Source of the DNA: a virus
Virus record (IMG/VR): IMGVR_UViG_3300045008_000039
Coordinates: 1-22,577 of that record
Reading direction: 5' to 3' (one strand)
Length of the DNA stretch: 22,577 nucleotides
Shown one piece after another: positions 1-7,326 of the stretch. How positions within the stretch are numbered: the first letter of the stretch is position 1; each line of letters begins with the position of its first letter. Below the pieces are notes generated by a model that searched no databases, was not told where the DNA came from, and saw only the letters and a list, made by a program, of their open reading frames with translations. The position numbers were made by a program, and so were the translations under genes.

Positions 1-12
1 AAATATGTTAGC

Positions 13-37
13 GGCCTAGTAGCCGTCCCCCTAGGCC
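13..37. repeat. Inverted repeat (hairpin)
   Basis: GGCCTAG at 13-19 is the reverse complement of CTAGGCC at 31-37, with an 11-base loop. On the plus strand GGTCCTTTTA follows, so it could be a weak terminator for a rightward transcript entering from the left. On the minus strand there is no T-run after it. Confidence 0.45.
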
Positions 38-119
38 GGTCCTTTTACGACGACACTAACACCCCTGCCAATGCCCACGCTGGACGGAACCGCGAAATGC
101 GCTAACCAATACATATATA

Positions 120-214
120 TCACAGAATTATATTTTGTCACTGAATTTCTTTTTTTAGACCGAAATATATTTCTTGCCCTATCAATCACACGTCATTGAC
201 TTTTTACTGAATTA
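120..214. promoter_or_regulatory. Three TCACTGAATTA-like repeats (possible operator sites)
   Basis: The motif occurs as TCACAGAATTA (120-130), TCACTGAATTT (138-148) and TTACTGAATTA (204-214), all in the same orientation. The first two are 18 bases apart. A 12-base match to the third, TTTACTGAATTA, recurs at 21666-21677 in the non-coding gap before the winged-helix gene. Repeated similar words in two intergenic regions suggest a shared regulator, but the base composition is low-complexity and chance cannot be excluded. Confidence 0.3.
162..173. promoter_or_regulatory. Perfect palindrome GAAATATATTTC
   Basis: Twelve-base perfect palindrome in the AT-rich gap, between the TCACTGAATTA-like motifs. 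It has the symmetry of a dimeric repressor site. There is no direct evidence of binding. Confidence 0.25.
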
Positions 215-245
215 TAAATGCCTTCTAGCTCCAAATTAGGCCATA

Positions 246-287
246 TAGAAAAGCCCCTGCATCCAGCACAAGGCCGAATGCAGGGGC
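246..287 (-). terminator. Rho-independent terminator after the patatin gene
   Basis: GCCCCTGCAT (253-262) pairs perfectly with ATGCAGGGGC (278-287). On the minus strand the stem is followed by TTTTC and then AT-rich sequence. It lies 42 bases past the patatin stop codon and ends the long leftward late transcript. Confidence 0.8.
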
Positions 288-328
288 GGAGTTCACCCGC
301 TGAGAGACGGGAGCGAATAGACCTTAGC

Positions 329-1216
329 TTAGAGCCAACCCATAGACTGCATTTGCAAAACAGCTTGCATCCCGTATTCCTCGCCAAGCTCCCATAAGCC
401 GCGCTTTTTGAAGTCTAGAAAATTTCCTGTATCCTCGTTTGGGAAGACGTGGATAAAGTCCACACCATCGTGTGCTTGGGCGGCATTCCAGACTAGATCC
501 TCATTCGCTTGCGTAATGTGTTGGGCGACTGTCAGGACGTTTTTAAGTCCCGTCGTCTGTGGCGGATTAGGCGTTGATTTTTCAACGCGACGAATTTTAA
601 CGCCATCAAATACGCCTTCAGGTCCGCAATAGATAATCAAAACGTGCGTTGCCCCTAGCTCAATAGCGGTATCGATCGGCGCATTGTCACCGGCCCCACC
701 ATCACCATAACCTAGATGAGCCGGGAACACACCCTCAATAGCAGATGTACACAGTGCCATGTCTTGCAGTCGACCTTGCAACGTATGCACGCATCCACTG
801 CCGTAATGGTATGCGCGCACGGCTATCTGCTTGCCCTTCAAATCGTCTGTATATGATTCACCCAACGCCTCATTAACTCGCTTCCGTAGTGGCGCGTTAT
901 CGAATGCCGCTGGACCTGTGAAAAAGTCTTTAGCGATGCCTAGATAGGTAAACGCGTTTCGCCACCACGCCCCACTAATATCTGGCGTGAAAACATCGCT
1001 ATTTTTTGTGATTTTCGCCCATTGCGTTTTAAGCTCTTCGGCACCATGGCCCATAAGCAAGCCCTTAGCCAATATGCACGCATTCAAGCCACCAACGGAC
1101 GTGCCGACGATAATCTCGGCACGGTCAATAATGCCAGCGTGCCACAGTGAGTAAAGCGCCCCGGCCTGAAACTCTCCACACGCTCCACCACCTACGAGGA
1201 CCAATCCTAGCTTCAT
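329..1216 (-). CDS. Patatin-like phospholipase
   Basis: A 295-residue serine lipase of the patatin family, which hydrolyses acyl ester bonds of membrane phospholipids with a Ser-Asp dyad. The N-terminus has the Gly-rich oxyanion loop (GGGACG, residues 9-14) followed by QAGAL. The nucleophile elbow GTSVG is at residues 38-42, with Ser40. The DGG motif carrying the catalytic Asp is near residue 172. No signal peptide or membrane segment is visible, so the protein starts out cytoplasmic. The start ATG overlaps the stop of the two-span membrane protein gene (ATGA), so the two are translationally coupled, and a terminator follows. Position beside the endolysin suggests a role in lysis or envelope damage. 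A superinfection-exclusion effector is the main alternative. Family assignment is firm; the role is inferred. Confidence 0.9.
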   Translation of the reverse strand: MKLGLVLVGGGACGEFQAGALYSLWHAGIIDRAEIIVGTSVGGLNACILAKGLLMGHGAEELKTQWAKITKNSDVFTPDISGAWWRNAFTYLGIAKDFFTGPAAFDNAPLRKRVNEALGESYTDDLKGKQIAVRAYHYGSGCVHTLQGRLQDMALCTSAIEGVFPAHLGYGDGGAGDNAPIDTAIELGATHVLIIYCGPEGVFDGVKIRRVEKSTPNPPQTTGLKNVLTVAQHITQANEDLVWNAAQAHDGVDFIHVFPNEDTGNFLDFKKRGLWELGEEYGMQAVLQMQSMGWL

Positions 1217-1452
1217 TGTGCCACCTTGTCAGCGTGTGGGCGAATATGCAAGCTGTACAACGTAACGACGAATGCTGTAGCTCCTAACGTCGAATAGAAC
1301 ACAATCATAGCTTTATCCAACCATGCGCACACGGTCAAAAAAGGCAACGTAAGCGCCAACGCCAAAATGCGCGTGCTGCCAAACCTAGTAAAGATAGCTT
1401 GGCCAGCATCAACAATTTTGATTGTCTCGTCCGTGTCAAATAGCACCGGCAT
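1213..1452 (-). CDS. Two-span membrane protein, holin candidate
   Basis: 79 residues from ATG 1452, preceded by a strong GGGAGG site. Residues 29-45 and 48-68 are hydrophobic and separated by a short Asp-Lys turn, with a basic tail (HIRPHADK). The N-terminal 28 residues are polar. Size, two spans and coupling to the endolysin (TAATG, one-base overlap) fit a class II holin, which forms the inner-membrane lesion that releases or activates the endolysin. No holin family signature is recognised, so it could be another small phage membrane protein. An upstream in-frame start would extend it into the endolysin gene but lacks a comparable ribosome site. Confidence 0.65.
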   Translation of the reverse strand: MPVLFDTDETIKIVDAGQAIFTRFGSTRILALALTLPFLTVCAWLDKAMIVFYSTLGATAFVVTLYSLHIRPHADKVAQ

Positions 1453-1904
1453 TACGCCTCCCTTGGTCTTATGACCTGTTTTTGTCCGTCTTCCCAATAC
1501 GCTACTTCGCCTGCAATTTCACCGTCATGTGGCAAAGATATATGAAGGCACCCGCCTTCAATCAGAAGCTGATGAAACTTTATATCGCTATTCAAGATTT
1601 TTTCTAGGCAGTAACGTAATCCGGCCTCGTCACGATATCCAAGAATGTGAAAATCCATTGCCCGGCCTAGCATATGTTCGCTAGTGGGGCTTCCTTCAAT
1701 TGCAGCATTAACTTCTTGGCACCTAAAACCGCTATGCACAATCACCGGCGCATTAAACAAGTAACGGATAGGTTCACCCAAATCAGAACAAACACGCATA
1801 AGCATAGTCGTGTAAGGCACGGCCTCTTGTTTGTTCTTTGCCTGCAAACTTCGTTTGTCTGTCTGCGTCATTTCTTCAAGCGTGAAGTGCCTAGTTAGAT
1901 TCAC
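1452..1904 (-). CDS. Endolysin, M15-type zinc peptidase
   Basis: 150 residues, the usual length of single-domain M15 (VanY/D-Ala-D-Ala carboxypeptidase-like) phage endolysins that cut peptidoglycan stem peptides. The zinc-site pattern is visible: SGFRC at 58-62, then SEHMLGRAMD with His77 and Asp84, then LHIS with His121. Glu116 is a candidate catalytic base. There is no signal peptide, so export would depend on a holin. The GTG start at 1904 overlaps the upstream stop as GTGA and is preceded by AGGTGA. The stop overlaps the next start as TAATG. The tight coupling places it in a lysis operon. Confidence 0.88.
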   Translation of the reverse strand: MNLTRHFTLEEMTQTDKRSLQAKNKQEAVPYTTMLMRVCSDLGEPIRYLFNAPVIVHSGFRCQEVNAAIEGSPTSEHMLGRAMDFHILGYRDEAGLRYCLEKILNSDIKFHQLLIEGGCLHISLPHDGEIAGEVAYWEDGQKQVIRPREA

Positions 1905-2254
1905 GGGTTCACCTTTTGGCGAGAATCATATTGGGCCATTTCTTCTAACACCCTAAGACGCGTGCTTGCAGTTTGTGCGCGCACCATCGCATCGACCATG
2001 ACCGCTACACGGTCAAGTTTACGCGTATTTGGTGCCAGCTCTTGCCTAATCGTCTCTCTCATCATCTGCTGAATATCTTTGTCTTCCCAATACACAGCGG
2101 ACTGCTTATCTGCCCACCGGGGGCCGAAATAGACGGCATTGCCGACAAGCACACACAGCAGCATAATGCCGTGTGGGCCACGGAACAGGCCAAGAAAAAA
2201 TCCCCGTAGAAACCCTCCAATTTTTTCGCCTTCCGTTTCTTCACTTGTCGGCAT
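1901..2254 (-). CDS. Membrane-anchored coiled-coil protein, possible inner-membrane spanin
   Basis: 117 residues from ATG 2254, chosen because GGAGGGG lies four bases upstream. Longer in-frame starts overlap the preceding gene and lack such a site. A Gly/Phe-rich amphipathic stretch (residues 13-26) precedes one hydrophobic segment at about 29-43. The remaining 70 residues are charged and predicted helical, with heptad-like spacing. One N-terminal span plus a helical C-terminal domain beside an endolysin is the layout of an Rz-type inner-membrane spanin. However, the N-terminal cytoplasmic part is long, and no Rz1-type lipoprotein frame was found within or after it. A virion or lysis-regulating membrane protein is also possible. 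Confidence 0.6.
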   Translation of the reverse strand: MPTSEETEGEKIGGFLRGFFLGLFRGPHGIMLLCVLVGNAVYFGPRWADKQSAVYWEDKDIQQMMRETIRQELAPNTRKLDRVAVMVDAMVRAQTASTRLRVLEEMAQYDSRQKVNP

Positions 2255-2270
2255 AGTGCCCCTCCATGGG

Positions 2271-2477
2271 TTAGTGTTCAATTCCGGTTTCATCGTCTCC
2301 AAGGCCAGCTTCTTGCATAGCATTTCTATATCGGCTGGTGGTAGACGCACTTCCACGCTTGACGCGCAAAAATTTAGCCACCGATTCAAGCGCGGATGCT
2401 AATTTCGATTCGCCTTTATCTGTTTTGCCCTTTCCACCTAACGCGCGGCTGAAAGACGATTCTATTTCTTCATTCAT
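2271..2477 (-). CDS. Small hypothetical protein (68 aa)
   Basis: A 68-residue soluble protein starting at ATG 2477 after a GAGGTAG ribosome site, four bases past the stop of the 636-residue gene. It is rich in Ser, Lys and Glu with an acidic C-terminus (DDETGIEH) and a basic centre (FLRVKRG). No family is recognised. Its position between the ejection proteins and the lysis genes gives no clear function. Confidence 0.65.
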   Translation of the reverse strand: MNEEIESSFSRALGGKGKTDKGESKLASALESVAKFLRVKRGSASTTSRYRNAMQEAGLGDDETGIEH

Positions 2478-2480
2478 TTT

Positions 2481-4391
2481 CTACCTCGTAGCTTGTGTGA
2501 CGCTTGGCGTTAATCCAAGCAGTTTAAGGTACTTCAAGTCATCCTTCGCTTGCGGTGGCTGATTCAAATACCGCTCCATAGACGCATCACTAGCCGCAGA
2601 TGATGCTTTTCTTATCACGTTTCCGGCCATTTTCCCGACGCCATACGGAATAACAGCGTCAGCAACGTTCCCTATCTTATCCAGCATTTGAGGGATGATA
2701 TTACGCGCCGTTTCTGAACCATTAGGCAACTTAGACGCCCACTCACGCACCGTCCGTCCCTCAGCGACAATGCCCTTTAATTTATGATACGAATCCCCAA
2801 GCAAAGCTTCGCGTGAGTTAGCCGGGATTCTATTCATCTCTTTTTCCAGTACGGAAACAGCCGATGTTAAACGCCCAATGTCATCGTGGGACGGTGCATT
2901 TAATGCACTTCTAACCTTGTCCGAAATATTCGACACGGCAACGGAGCGCAATTCATCCGGTTTTATTCCAGTCTGCTCCCCAAACTTAGTAAGCTTGTTT
3001 GAGAAGTCCTTATCGTTTTGGGCGCTTGTTAAAAGTGAATCCCAAAACTTGATAGGGTCTTTCTCTAATGGCTTACCGAGTAAGGCGACGTCTTCAGCCG
3101 ATTTCAGGCCAGCATATTTGGCATTATTAGCTTTCAACGCCCTAGCTAGTGGAGCTGGCAAAGCTGATTGTTCAGCTCCACTTAACGCGCCATACACAGA
3201 ATTGCGGATAATGTTCGATGGAACTCCTGAATCTTGACCGGCTTTATAAATTTCTTGGCCGAAGTTTTGGCGAAGATTGCGTAAATCCGTAACGCTCTTA
3301 GCCTTTCCAACGGCATCAATATATTTCTGCATAACACTAGCCGCAGGGGCAGAAAATCCCTTTGCGGTTAAATCGGTTTGAATCTTACCCTTATCATTCA
3401 CTTTCCAACCGGCTTCACGTACCGCATCGATAATAGACTGCTTAACGGTAACAGGATTTACTTGCGTTACCTTTGAAGCGTCAGCTTTAGCAATCATATC
3501 ATCAATCGACCGCATAGCATTAGATGCCGCTTCTTGAGCTGATTCAAATTTGCCCTGAAATAGACTTGCCGCCGTCGTCGGGTCTTGAATCTTTCCGGCG
3601 CTCTGCAACGTCTTTCCGAGATTACCCTCGAACGATTCGGCCTGCTTGCGCGCAAGTACCTGGATGGGATTGGATGACCGGCCCATTGCCTCGCGTTCCA
3701 TTTCAGGCGTAACGCCCTTCAAACCTTGCGCTATCTGCTGTTGAGCCGGTGACAGTTTGCCAAAAGTTCCTACGGGTAGCTCCCTTGTGGTTGGGGCCGC
3801 CGCTAATGGGCGATAAGGAATTAACGATTCCATTGCAGACTTAGCTGAATTTGGCAATTCGGATGACCGCACAATTCCCCGCGCCATGTTAGCCGATTGA
3901 GCAGTCGGAAGGGTAAATTTACCGGCACCCACGCCAGCCGCCATAGGCAAAACAGCCTTCATCCAGCTTGGAAGCGCCGTATTCTCTACTCCAGCCGCAG
4001 TTCCCGCTGAAGCTATCACGCTTGGAACATATAATTCCGGTGCCAACAATGCCGATACACCATGCAATGCCGTACGCCCAAGCGCCCCGCCCGTATTGGC
4101 TAAATTAATAGGCTCTTGGCCTATCATCTGCGCGCCTAAATGGGCCAAGTCTGGAAGCGGTGTTTGTTGGTATGCCGCGTTCGCCGCTGATTTAATCCTA
4201 TCCATAGTGCTTGGACCACCAGACACCGAAGCTGGCGCAGGCGTGAGGTGTTTGGCCACCGCATCGAGCGAATACCCCGCTTCCTTCGCCTTTGCGAAAC
4301 GGGAATCTGATTGCGCGAGATGTCCATATATCTCATCATCGGTGTACCCTGATTTTCGGGCCTTTTCTAAGGCTTCCATTGAGAATGCCAT
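2481..4391 (-). CDS. Putative internal virion/ejection protein (636 aa)
   Basis: Long, mostly helical protein rich in Ala, Ser and Lys, the last and largest of a run of structural genes. The N-terminus has two related helical motifs: ARKSGYTDDEIYGHL (about 10-25) and AKEAGYSLDAVAKHL (about 35-49), a pattern I associate with podovirus internal proteins. Ala/Gly-rich segments at about 95-165 could insert in membranes. No lysozyme or transglycosylase motif is visible. By position after the tail genes and before lysis genes, it is likely stored in the capsid and injected with the DNA. The start is ATG 4391; a second in-frame ATG (MEALEKA) lies four codons later. Confidence is high for a gene, moderate for the role. 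Confidence 0.65.
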   Translation of the reverse strand: MAFSMEALEKARKSGYTDDEIYGHLAQSDSRFAKAKEAGYSLDAVAKHLTPAPASVSGGPSTMDRIKSAANAAYQQTPLPDLAHLGAQMIGQEPINLANTGGALGRTALHGVSALLAPELYVPSVIASAGTAAGVENTALPSWMKAVLPMAAGVGAGKFTLPTAQSANMARGIVRSSELPNSAKSAMESLIPYRPLAAAPTTRELPVGTFGKLSPAQQQIAQGLKGVTPEMEREAMGRSSNPIQVLARKQAESFEGNLGKTLQSAGKIQDPTTAASLFQGKFESAQEAASNAMRSIDDMIAKADASKVTQVNPVTVKQSIIDAVREAGWKVNDKGKIQTDLTAKGFSAPAASVMQKYIDAVGKAKSVTDLRNLRQNFGQEIYKAGQDSGVPSNIIRNSVYGALSGAEQSALPAPLARALKANNAKYAGLKSAEDVALLGKPLEKDPIKFWDSLLTSAQNDKDFSNKLTKFGEQTGIKPDELRSVAVSNISDKVRSALNAPSHDDIGRLTSAVSVLEKEMNRIPANSREALLGDSYHKLKGIVAEGRTVREWASKLPNGSETARNIIPQMLDKIGNVADAVIPYGVGKMAGNVIRKASSAASDASMERYLNQPPQAKDDLKYLKLLGLTPSVTQATR

Positions 4392-4392
4392 T

Positions 4393-5286
4393 TTAACCGC
4401 CGAAGATATTGTCTAAGGACGGGCGCGCAGTAGGCGCTGGTTCTAGCGCTCTAGCTCGCGGCTGTGTAGGTGGATTGATAGATTGAGGTTGACGTTCTGA
4501 CACTGTGGGACGTTGGTATTGTGTGCCACTCCATTTAGCATCATAGGCTTCTTGGGCATCCGCTTTGATGCGTTCAAATCCATCACGAATACTTTCCAGC
4601 ACTAGACGCGCATCTTTTTCGCTCAGTGTCGGATTCAGGGAATCTATTTGTTTTTCAACAATACCCCATTCTGCTTCAGTCATGGCACCAATTGAGCCGC
4701 CAGCTCGTGCCATTTCTAGACCCGCCATCTTCATGTTGTTTTTCAGGCTCTCAAGTGTGTTTCTGGCTTTAGCTGTTTTATCCGTTGGCATATAGCGCGT
4801 CAAAAGAGCGTTATAACCACCAAACGAATTAGCTAAGCCTTCAGCATTCCCAGGGGCAAGTAATTCATCCACTTTTGAAATGCCTAGGTTCGCTTTGGTA
4901 TTCAAGGAATTTATCGCGCCAGTATCTTTGCCGTATTTTTGTTTTTGCTGAATGAATAAGTCAGAACCGGGAACGGCTTCAACATTTGCGTGTTCAGGGT
5001 TCCATCTCTCGCCCGGCTTCAACCGTAAACCAACCGGCATTTCTTCCCCGCCATTCTTGCTGCTTTGTTTAGCTAATAAAAACGGCAGTGCAGATGCAAC
5101 CGGTACGCGAGTGCCTGCAAGCTTAGGTGACAACACGCCAGCATCAACCGTACCCTCGTTTTTATTTTGAAGGGAGTCTATCTGCTGTTGCATCATGGCG
5201 CGCTTAAGCGGCCTATCTTGGATATTGTTGTACAGGGTATTTCCCATTTGCATACCCTGCATCAATGCAGAAGCAAAGTCAGTCAT
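4393..5286 (-). CDS. Putative internal virion/ejection protein (297 aa)
   Basis: 297 residues from ATG 5286 (GAGGTGA upstream; a GTG directly before the ATG is an alternative). The N-terminus is helical and Met/Gln-rich, the central part (about 120-245) is a charged helical domain with AGLEMARAGGSIGAMTEAEW, and the C-terminal 45 residues are Pro/Arg/Ala-rich and probably disordered. It has no membrane segment, signal peptide or catalytic motif that I recognise. It sits between two other proteins of the same style and is one base from the next gene, so it is likely one component of the DNA-ejection complex. Confidence 0.58.
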   Translation of the reverse strand: MTDFASALMQGMQMGNTLYNNIQDRPLKRAMMQQQIDSLQNKNEGTVDAGVLSPKLAGTRVPVASALPFLLAKQSSKNGGEEMPVGLRLKPGERWNPEHANVEAVPGSDLFIQQKQKYGKDTGAINSLNTKANLGISKVDELLAPGNAEGLANSFGGYNALLTRYMPTDKTAKARNTLESLKNNMKMAGLEMARAGGSIGAMTEAEWGIVEKQIDSLNPTLSEKDARLVLESIRDGFERIKADAQEAYDAKWSGTQYQRPTVSERQPQSINPPTQPRARALEPAPTARPSLDNIFGG

Positions 5287-5299
5287 CACGTCACCTCAA

Positions 5300-6361
5300 T
5301 TATAATACGAGAGACGCAACTGCACCCGCAGTGCTCCCAAGCGTGCTTAGGCCTGTACGATACCTATCAAGTTGGTCTAAATACTTCTGCTGTCTGTTGT
5401 ATTCGTCGGCATAAAACTGGTTTTTCTTATCCTGGTATTGAAGCCCAGCAATATAAGAGGCCAAGTCTTGATTTGCTGTATTTGAAGCGCTTAAAGCATC
5501 TGAAAGCCCCATAGAAGCAGAACCACTATTCAACGTCCCGCGTCCTTGGTTAGACGCAACAATATCATTTTGTTGACGTGATAAATTTTGAGCAATCTTC
5601 GTTCGTAAATCGCGCTCAGTCTCAGAGTAGTCTTTTGACGTGTATTTGTCTTCGTCAAAACTGCCCGGCGTGTACTCTCCCGGAGGATTGAAAGCATCAT
5701 CCATAGTTTTTTGCCACCCATAGGTAGGCTCGAAAATGTTAGCGAAATTTAAAGGTGCTGTATTTTGCAGCCCTTTTTCACCACCCGCTCCCCATGGAGT
5801 TTGTTTGCCTGTAAATAATGCATCATCAAAGCCGCCTTGAACTTTATCATATAATTCATTCCACTTTTTACCAAAATCGCCGCCAAGGCTTTGGTTGAAG
5901 TTTGGCAAAGTACCGGGAATATTTTTCAGCCCTTTTTCACCACCCGCTCCCCAAGGCGTACCCGCACCTGTAAATAATGCGTCATCAACGCCGCCTTGAA
6001 TTCTATCGTATAATTCATTCCACTTTTTACCCAATTCACCACCAAGGCTTTGGTTGAAGTTTGGCATAAATCCGGGAACATTTTCGAAACCCTTTTTTCC
6101 ACCAGGTCCCCAAGGCGTACCCTCACCTGTACGAATGGCATTAAGTAAATTTAACTCGAAATTAGGCTTGGTGAACGAATCTGCCCAACCGCCAGTAGCA
6201 TTATGCAGTGCATCGCTACCTGACCAAGTATTGAAAAAGTTTCCGGAATCACCTAAAGGCTTATCCCAAGATACGCCTTTAAACGGGTCATCCCAAGATG
6301 TGCCTTTAAACGGGTTTAGAGAAGGTACAACGTTATTAAGCTGTTCAGATAGGAAGCTCAT
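5300..6361 (-). CDS. Repeat-containing putative ejection protein (353 aa)
   Basis: 353 residues from ATG 6361 (TAGAGGTG upstream). Residues 79-203 hold two full copies and one partial copy of a 53-residue repeat, each starting with TPWG-x-GG-x-KG. The full copies continue with NFNQSLGG, GKKWNELYD and QGG-x-DDALFTG. The N-terminus has a shorter duplication (PFKGTSWDD / PFKGVSWDK). The C-terminal 120 residues are Gln/Asn/Tyr-rich and helical, ending in a short hydrophobic tail (GAVASLVL). No enzymatic motif is seen. The neighbours suggest an internal virion protein; the Trp-Gly-rich repeats could mediate self-assembly. Confidence 0.58.
   Translation of the reverse strand: MSFLSEQLNNVVPSLNPFKGTSWDDPFKGVSWDKPLGDSGNFFNTWSGSDALHNATGGWADSFTKPNFELNLLNAIRTGEGTPWGPGGKKGFENVPGFMPNFNQSLGGELGKKWNELYDRIQGGVDDALFTGAGTPWGAGGEKGLKNIPGTLPNFNQSLGGDFGKKWNELYDKVQGGFDDALFTGKQTPWGAGGEKGLQNTAPLNFANIFEPTYGWQKTMDDAFNPPGEYTPGSFDEDKYTSKDYSETERDLRTKIAQNLSRQQNDIVASNQGRGTLNSGSASMGLSDALSASNTANQDLASYIAGLQYQDKKNQFYADEYNRQQKYLDQLDRYRTGLSTLGSTAGAVASLVL
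5753..6127 (-). repeat. 159-bp in-frame tandem repeat (2 full copies and 1 partial)
   Basis: Copies cover about 6127-5969, 5968-5810 and 5809-5753 and encode the 53-residue unit. The second and third copies share long identical stretches around the TPWGAGGEKGL codons; the first has diverged more. The reading frame is preserved throughout, so the duplication was tolerated or selected. Confidence 0.8.
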
Positions 6362-6370
6362 AGTACACCT

Positions 6371-6832
6371 CTAGTAAAGGTCATATTCGGGGCTGATTCC
6401 ATTCATGTTATCTTCTTGGTTTAACGCTTGGCCAAGCCCAGCCTTTCGCAATGCGTTTTTGAAACGGCTATTTTTCCATGCTCCCAGTCCATATCCAGCG
6501 CCAGCGCCTGCCAACGTCAAAAAGAAATTGTTTTGCGCATCGTCTACCTGTTTCTGCAGCGCATAGCTAAACGCGGCATCATCGTTTGCTTTTTGCCATT
6601 GAGCCATGCGTTGCTTTTCGTTAGCAATTTCATCGTTCCCACGCGCATTACGCAATGCCGCCTCGTTCAAATACCCGGCATCAATATTACCAGCGCCCGG
6701 AACTCTACTAGCCGCATTGGCAAACGTGACATTATTTGAGGATGCATTGTCATGTAATGCCCTGTATAAGCCAGAATCAGCAAAACCTGCATAATCGCTC
6801 GGATTGTATTTTTTAAGAGTAGGATAAGCCAT
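6371..6832 (-). CDS. Putative internal virion protein (153 aa)
   Basis: 153 residues from ATG 6832, with AAGAAAGGG upstream. The N-terminal half is polar with many Asn and Ala. The middle (about 70-100) is a Gln/Lys-rich helix, followed by FFLTLAGAGAGYGLGAW, a Gly/Ala-rich segment at about 103-119 that could enter a membrane. The C-terminus is basic then acidic. A small protein with one Gly-rich hydrophobic segment just before larger helical proteins fits the small ejection protein of podoviruses. No family is recognised with certainty. Confidence 0.5.
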   Translation of the reverse strand: MAYPTLKKYNPSDYAGFADSGLYRALHDNASSNNVTFANAASRVPGAGNIDAGYLNEAALRNARGNDEIANEKQRMAQWQKANDDAAFSYALQKQVDDAQNNFFLTLAGAGAGYGLGAWKNSRFKNALRKAGLGQALNQEDNMNGISPEYDLY

Positions 6833-6833
6833 A

Positions 6834-7319
6834 TTATCCCTTTCTTAATTCGATGATATAAAGGGCCGATGAATTGGAGTTATCATTTACAGTAGCTGTT
6901 CCAGCAGACGACTTTAAATTCAGTTTAACGTTGTGCTTTCCAGCCGATAGTGTCAGTGGAAACAGAATAAAGAATTGAGCTGTATCGTCTTGATTGTAGC
7001 CGTGCCATACAGATTTATCGCGCTCTGTATTATCCACCACGAAACTAGATGTAACATCTATTGAGGCTGTATGCACTGCATGCACATTACATTTCACAAC
7101 AAAAATATATAGACCACCCGAAGCGTCAAATGACGTAGTGAATGGCCGAAAGTCGCTAAAAGACGTTGTGAGTGTTTTCGTGGAAGTTGTAACGATTGAA
7201 GAAACAACACTAAACCCACTAAATTGTGTAGCTACATCCAGCTTCTGAAAATTATCTTTCAGAAGCTGGTCTTTTTGCTCTGCCGTTAATGATTTAGACC
7301 ATACATCAAGTAAGTCCAT
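6834..7319 (-). CDS. Small beta-rich hypothetical virion protein (161 aa)
   Basis: 161 residues from ATG 7319, chosen for its TTGAGGCGCAA ribosome site; earlier starts would overlap the preceding gene by up to 65 bases. The first 35 residues are helical and charged. The rest is Ser/Thr-rich with alternating hydrophobic residues (STKTLTTSFSDFRPF, KHNVKLNLKSSAG), typical of a beta-sandwich. That arrangement suggests a short helical anchor carrying a jelly-roll-like domain, perhaps a tail or head accessory protein. A perfect 13-bp inverted repeat lies within codons 17-27. No family is recognised. Confidence 0.6.
   Translation of the reverse strand: MDLLDVWSKSLTAEQKDQLLKDNFQKLDVATQFSGFSVVSSIVTTSTKTLTTSFSDFRPFTTSFDASGGLYIFVVKCNVHAVHTASIDVTSSFVVDNTERDKSVWHGYNQDDTAQFFILFPLTLSAGKHNVKLNLKSSAGTATVNDNSNSSALYIIELRKG
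7238..7269. repeat. Perfect 13-bp inverted repeat inside a coding region
   Basis: CCAGCTTCTGAAA (7238-7250) is the exact reverse complement of TTTCAGAAGCTGG (7257-7269), with a six-base loop. On the plus strand TCTTTTTG follows, which is terminator-like for antisense transcription. On the minus strand it would be a hairpin about 50-80 bases into the 161-residue gene. Confidence 0.75.
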
Positions 7320-7326
7320 TTGCGCC

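Larger units (their letters stand above)
1..328. other. AT-rich non-coding region downstream of the lysis genes
   Basis: No convincing gene lies here on either strand. The stretch holds a hairpin at 13-37, three related TCACTGAATTA-like motifs between 120 and 214, a 12-base palindrome at 162-173 and a rho-independent terminator at 246-287. It is clearly more AT-rich than the neighbouring coding DNA. This is what one expects of a boundary between transcription units, possibly with operators or a promoter for genes left of the window. I found no well-spaced sigma-70 promoter: a TTGACT at 196-201 has a TATAAA only 11 bases downstream, which is too close. Confidence 0.6.

Noticed and set aside
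196-218. Sigma-70 promoter with TTGACT and TATAAA on the plus strand
   Set aside because: The spacing is only 11 bases, far from the usual 16-18, and no gene follows to the right on that strand.
2255-2389. Longer start for the coiled-coil membrane protein
   Set aside because: It would overlap the 68-residue gene by over 100 bases, while ATG 2254 has GGAGGGG at ideal spacing.
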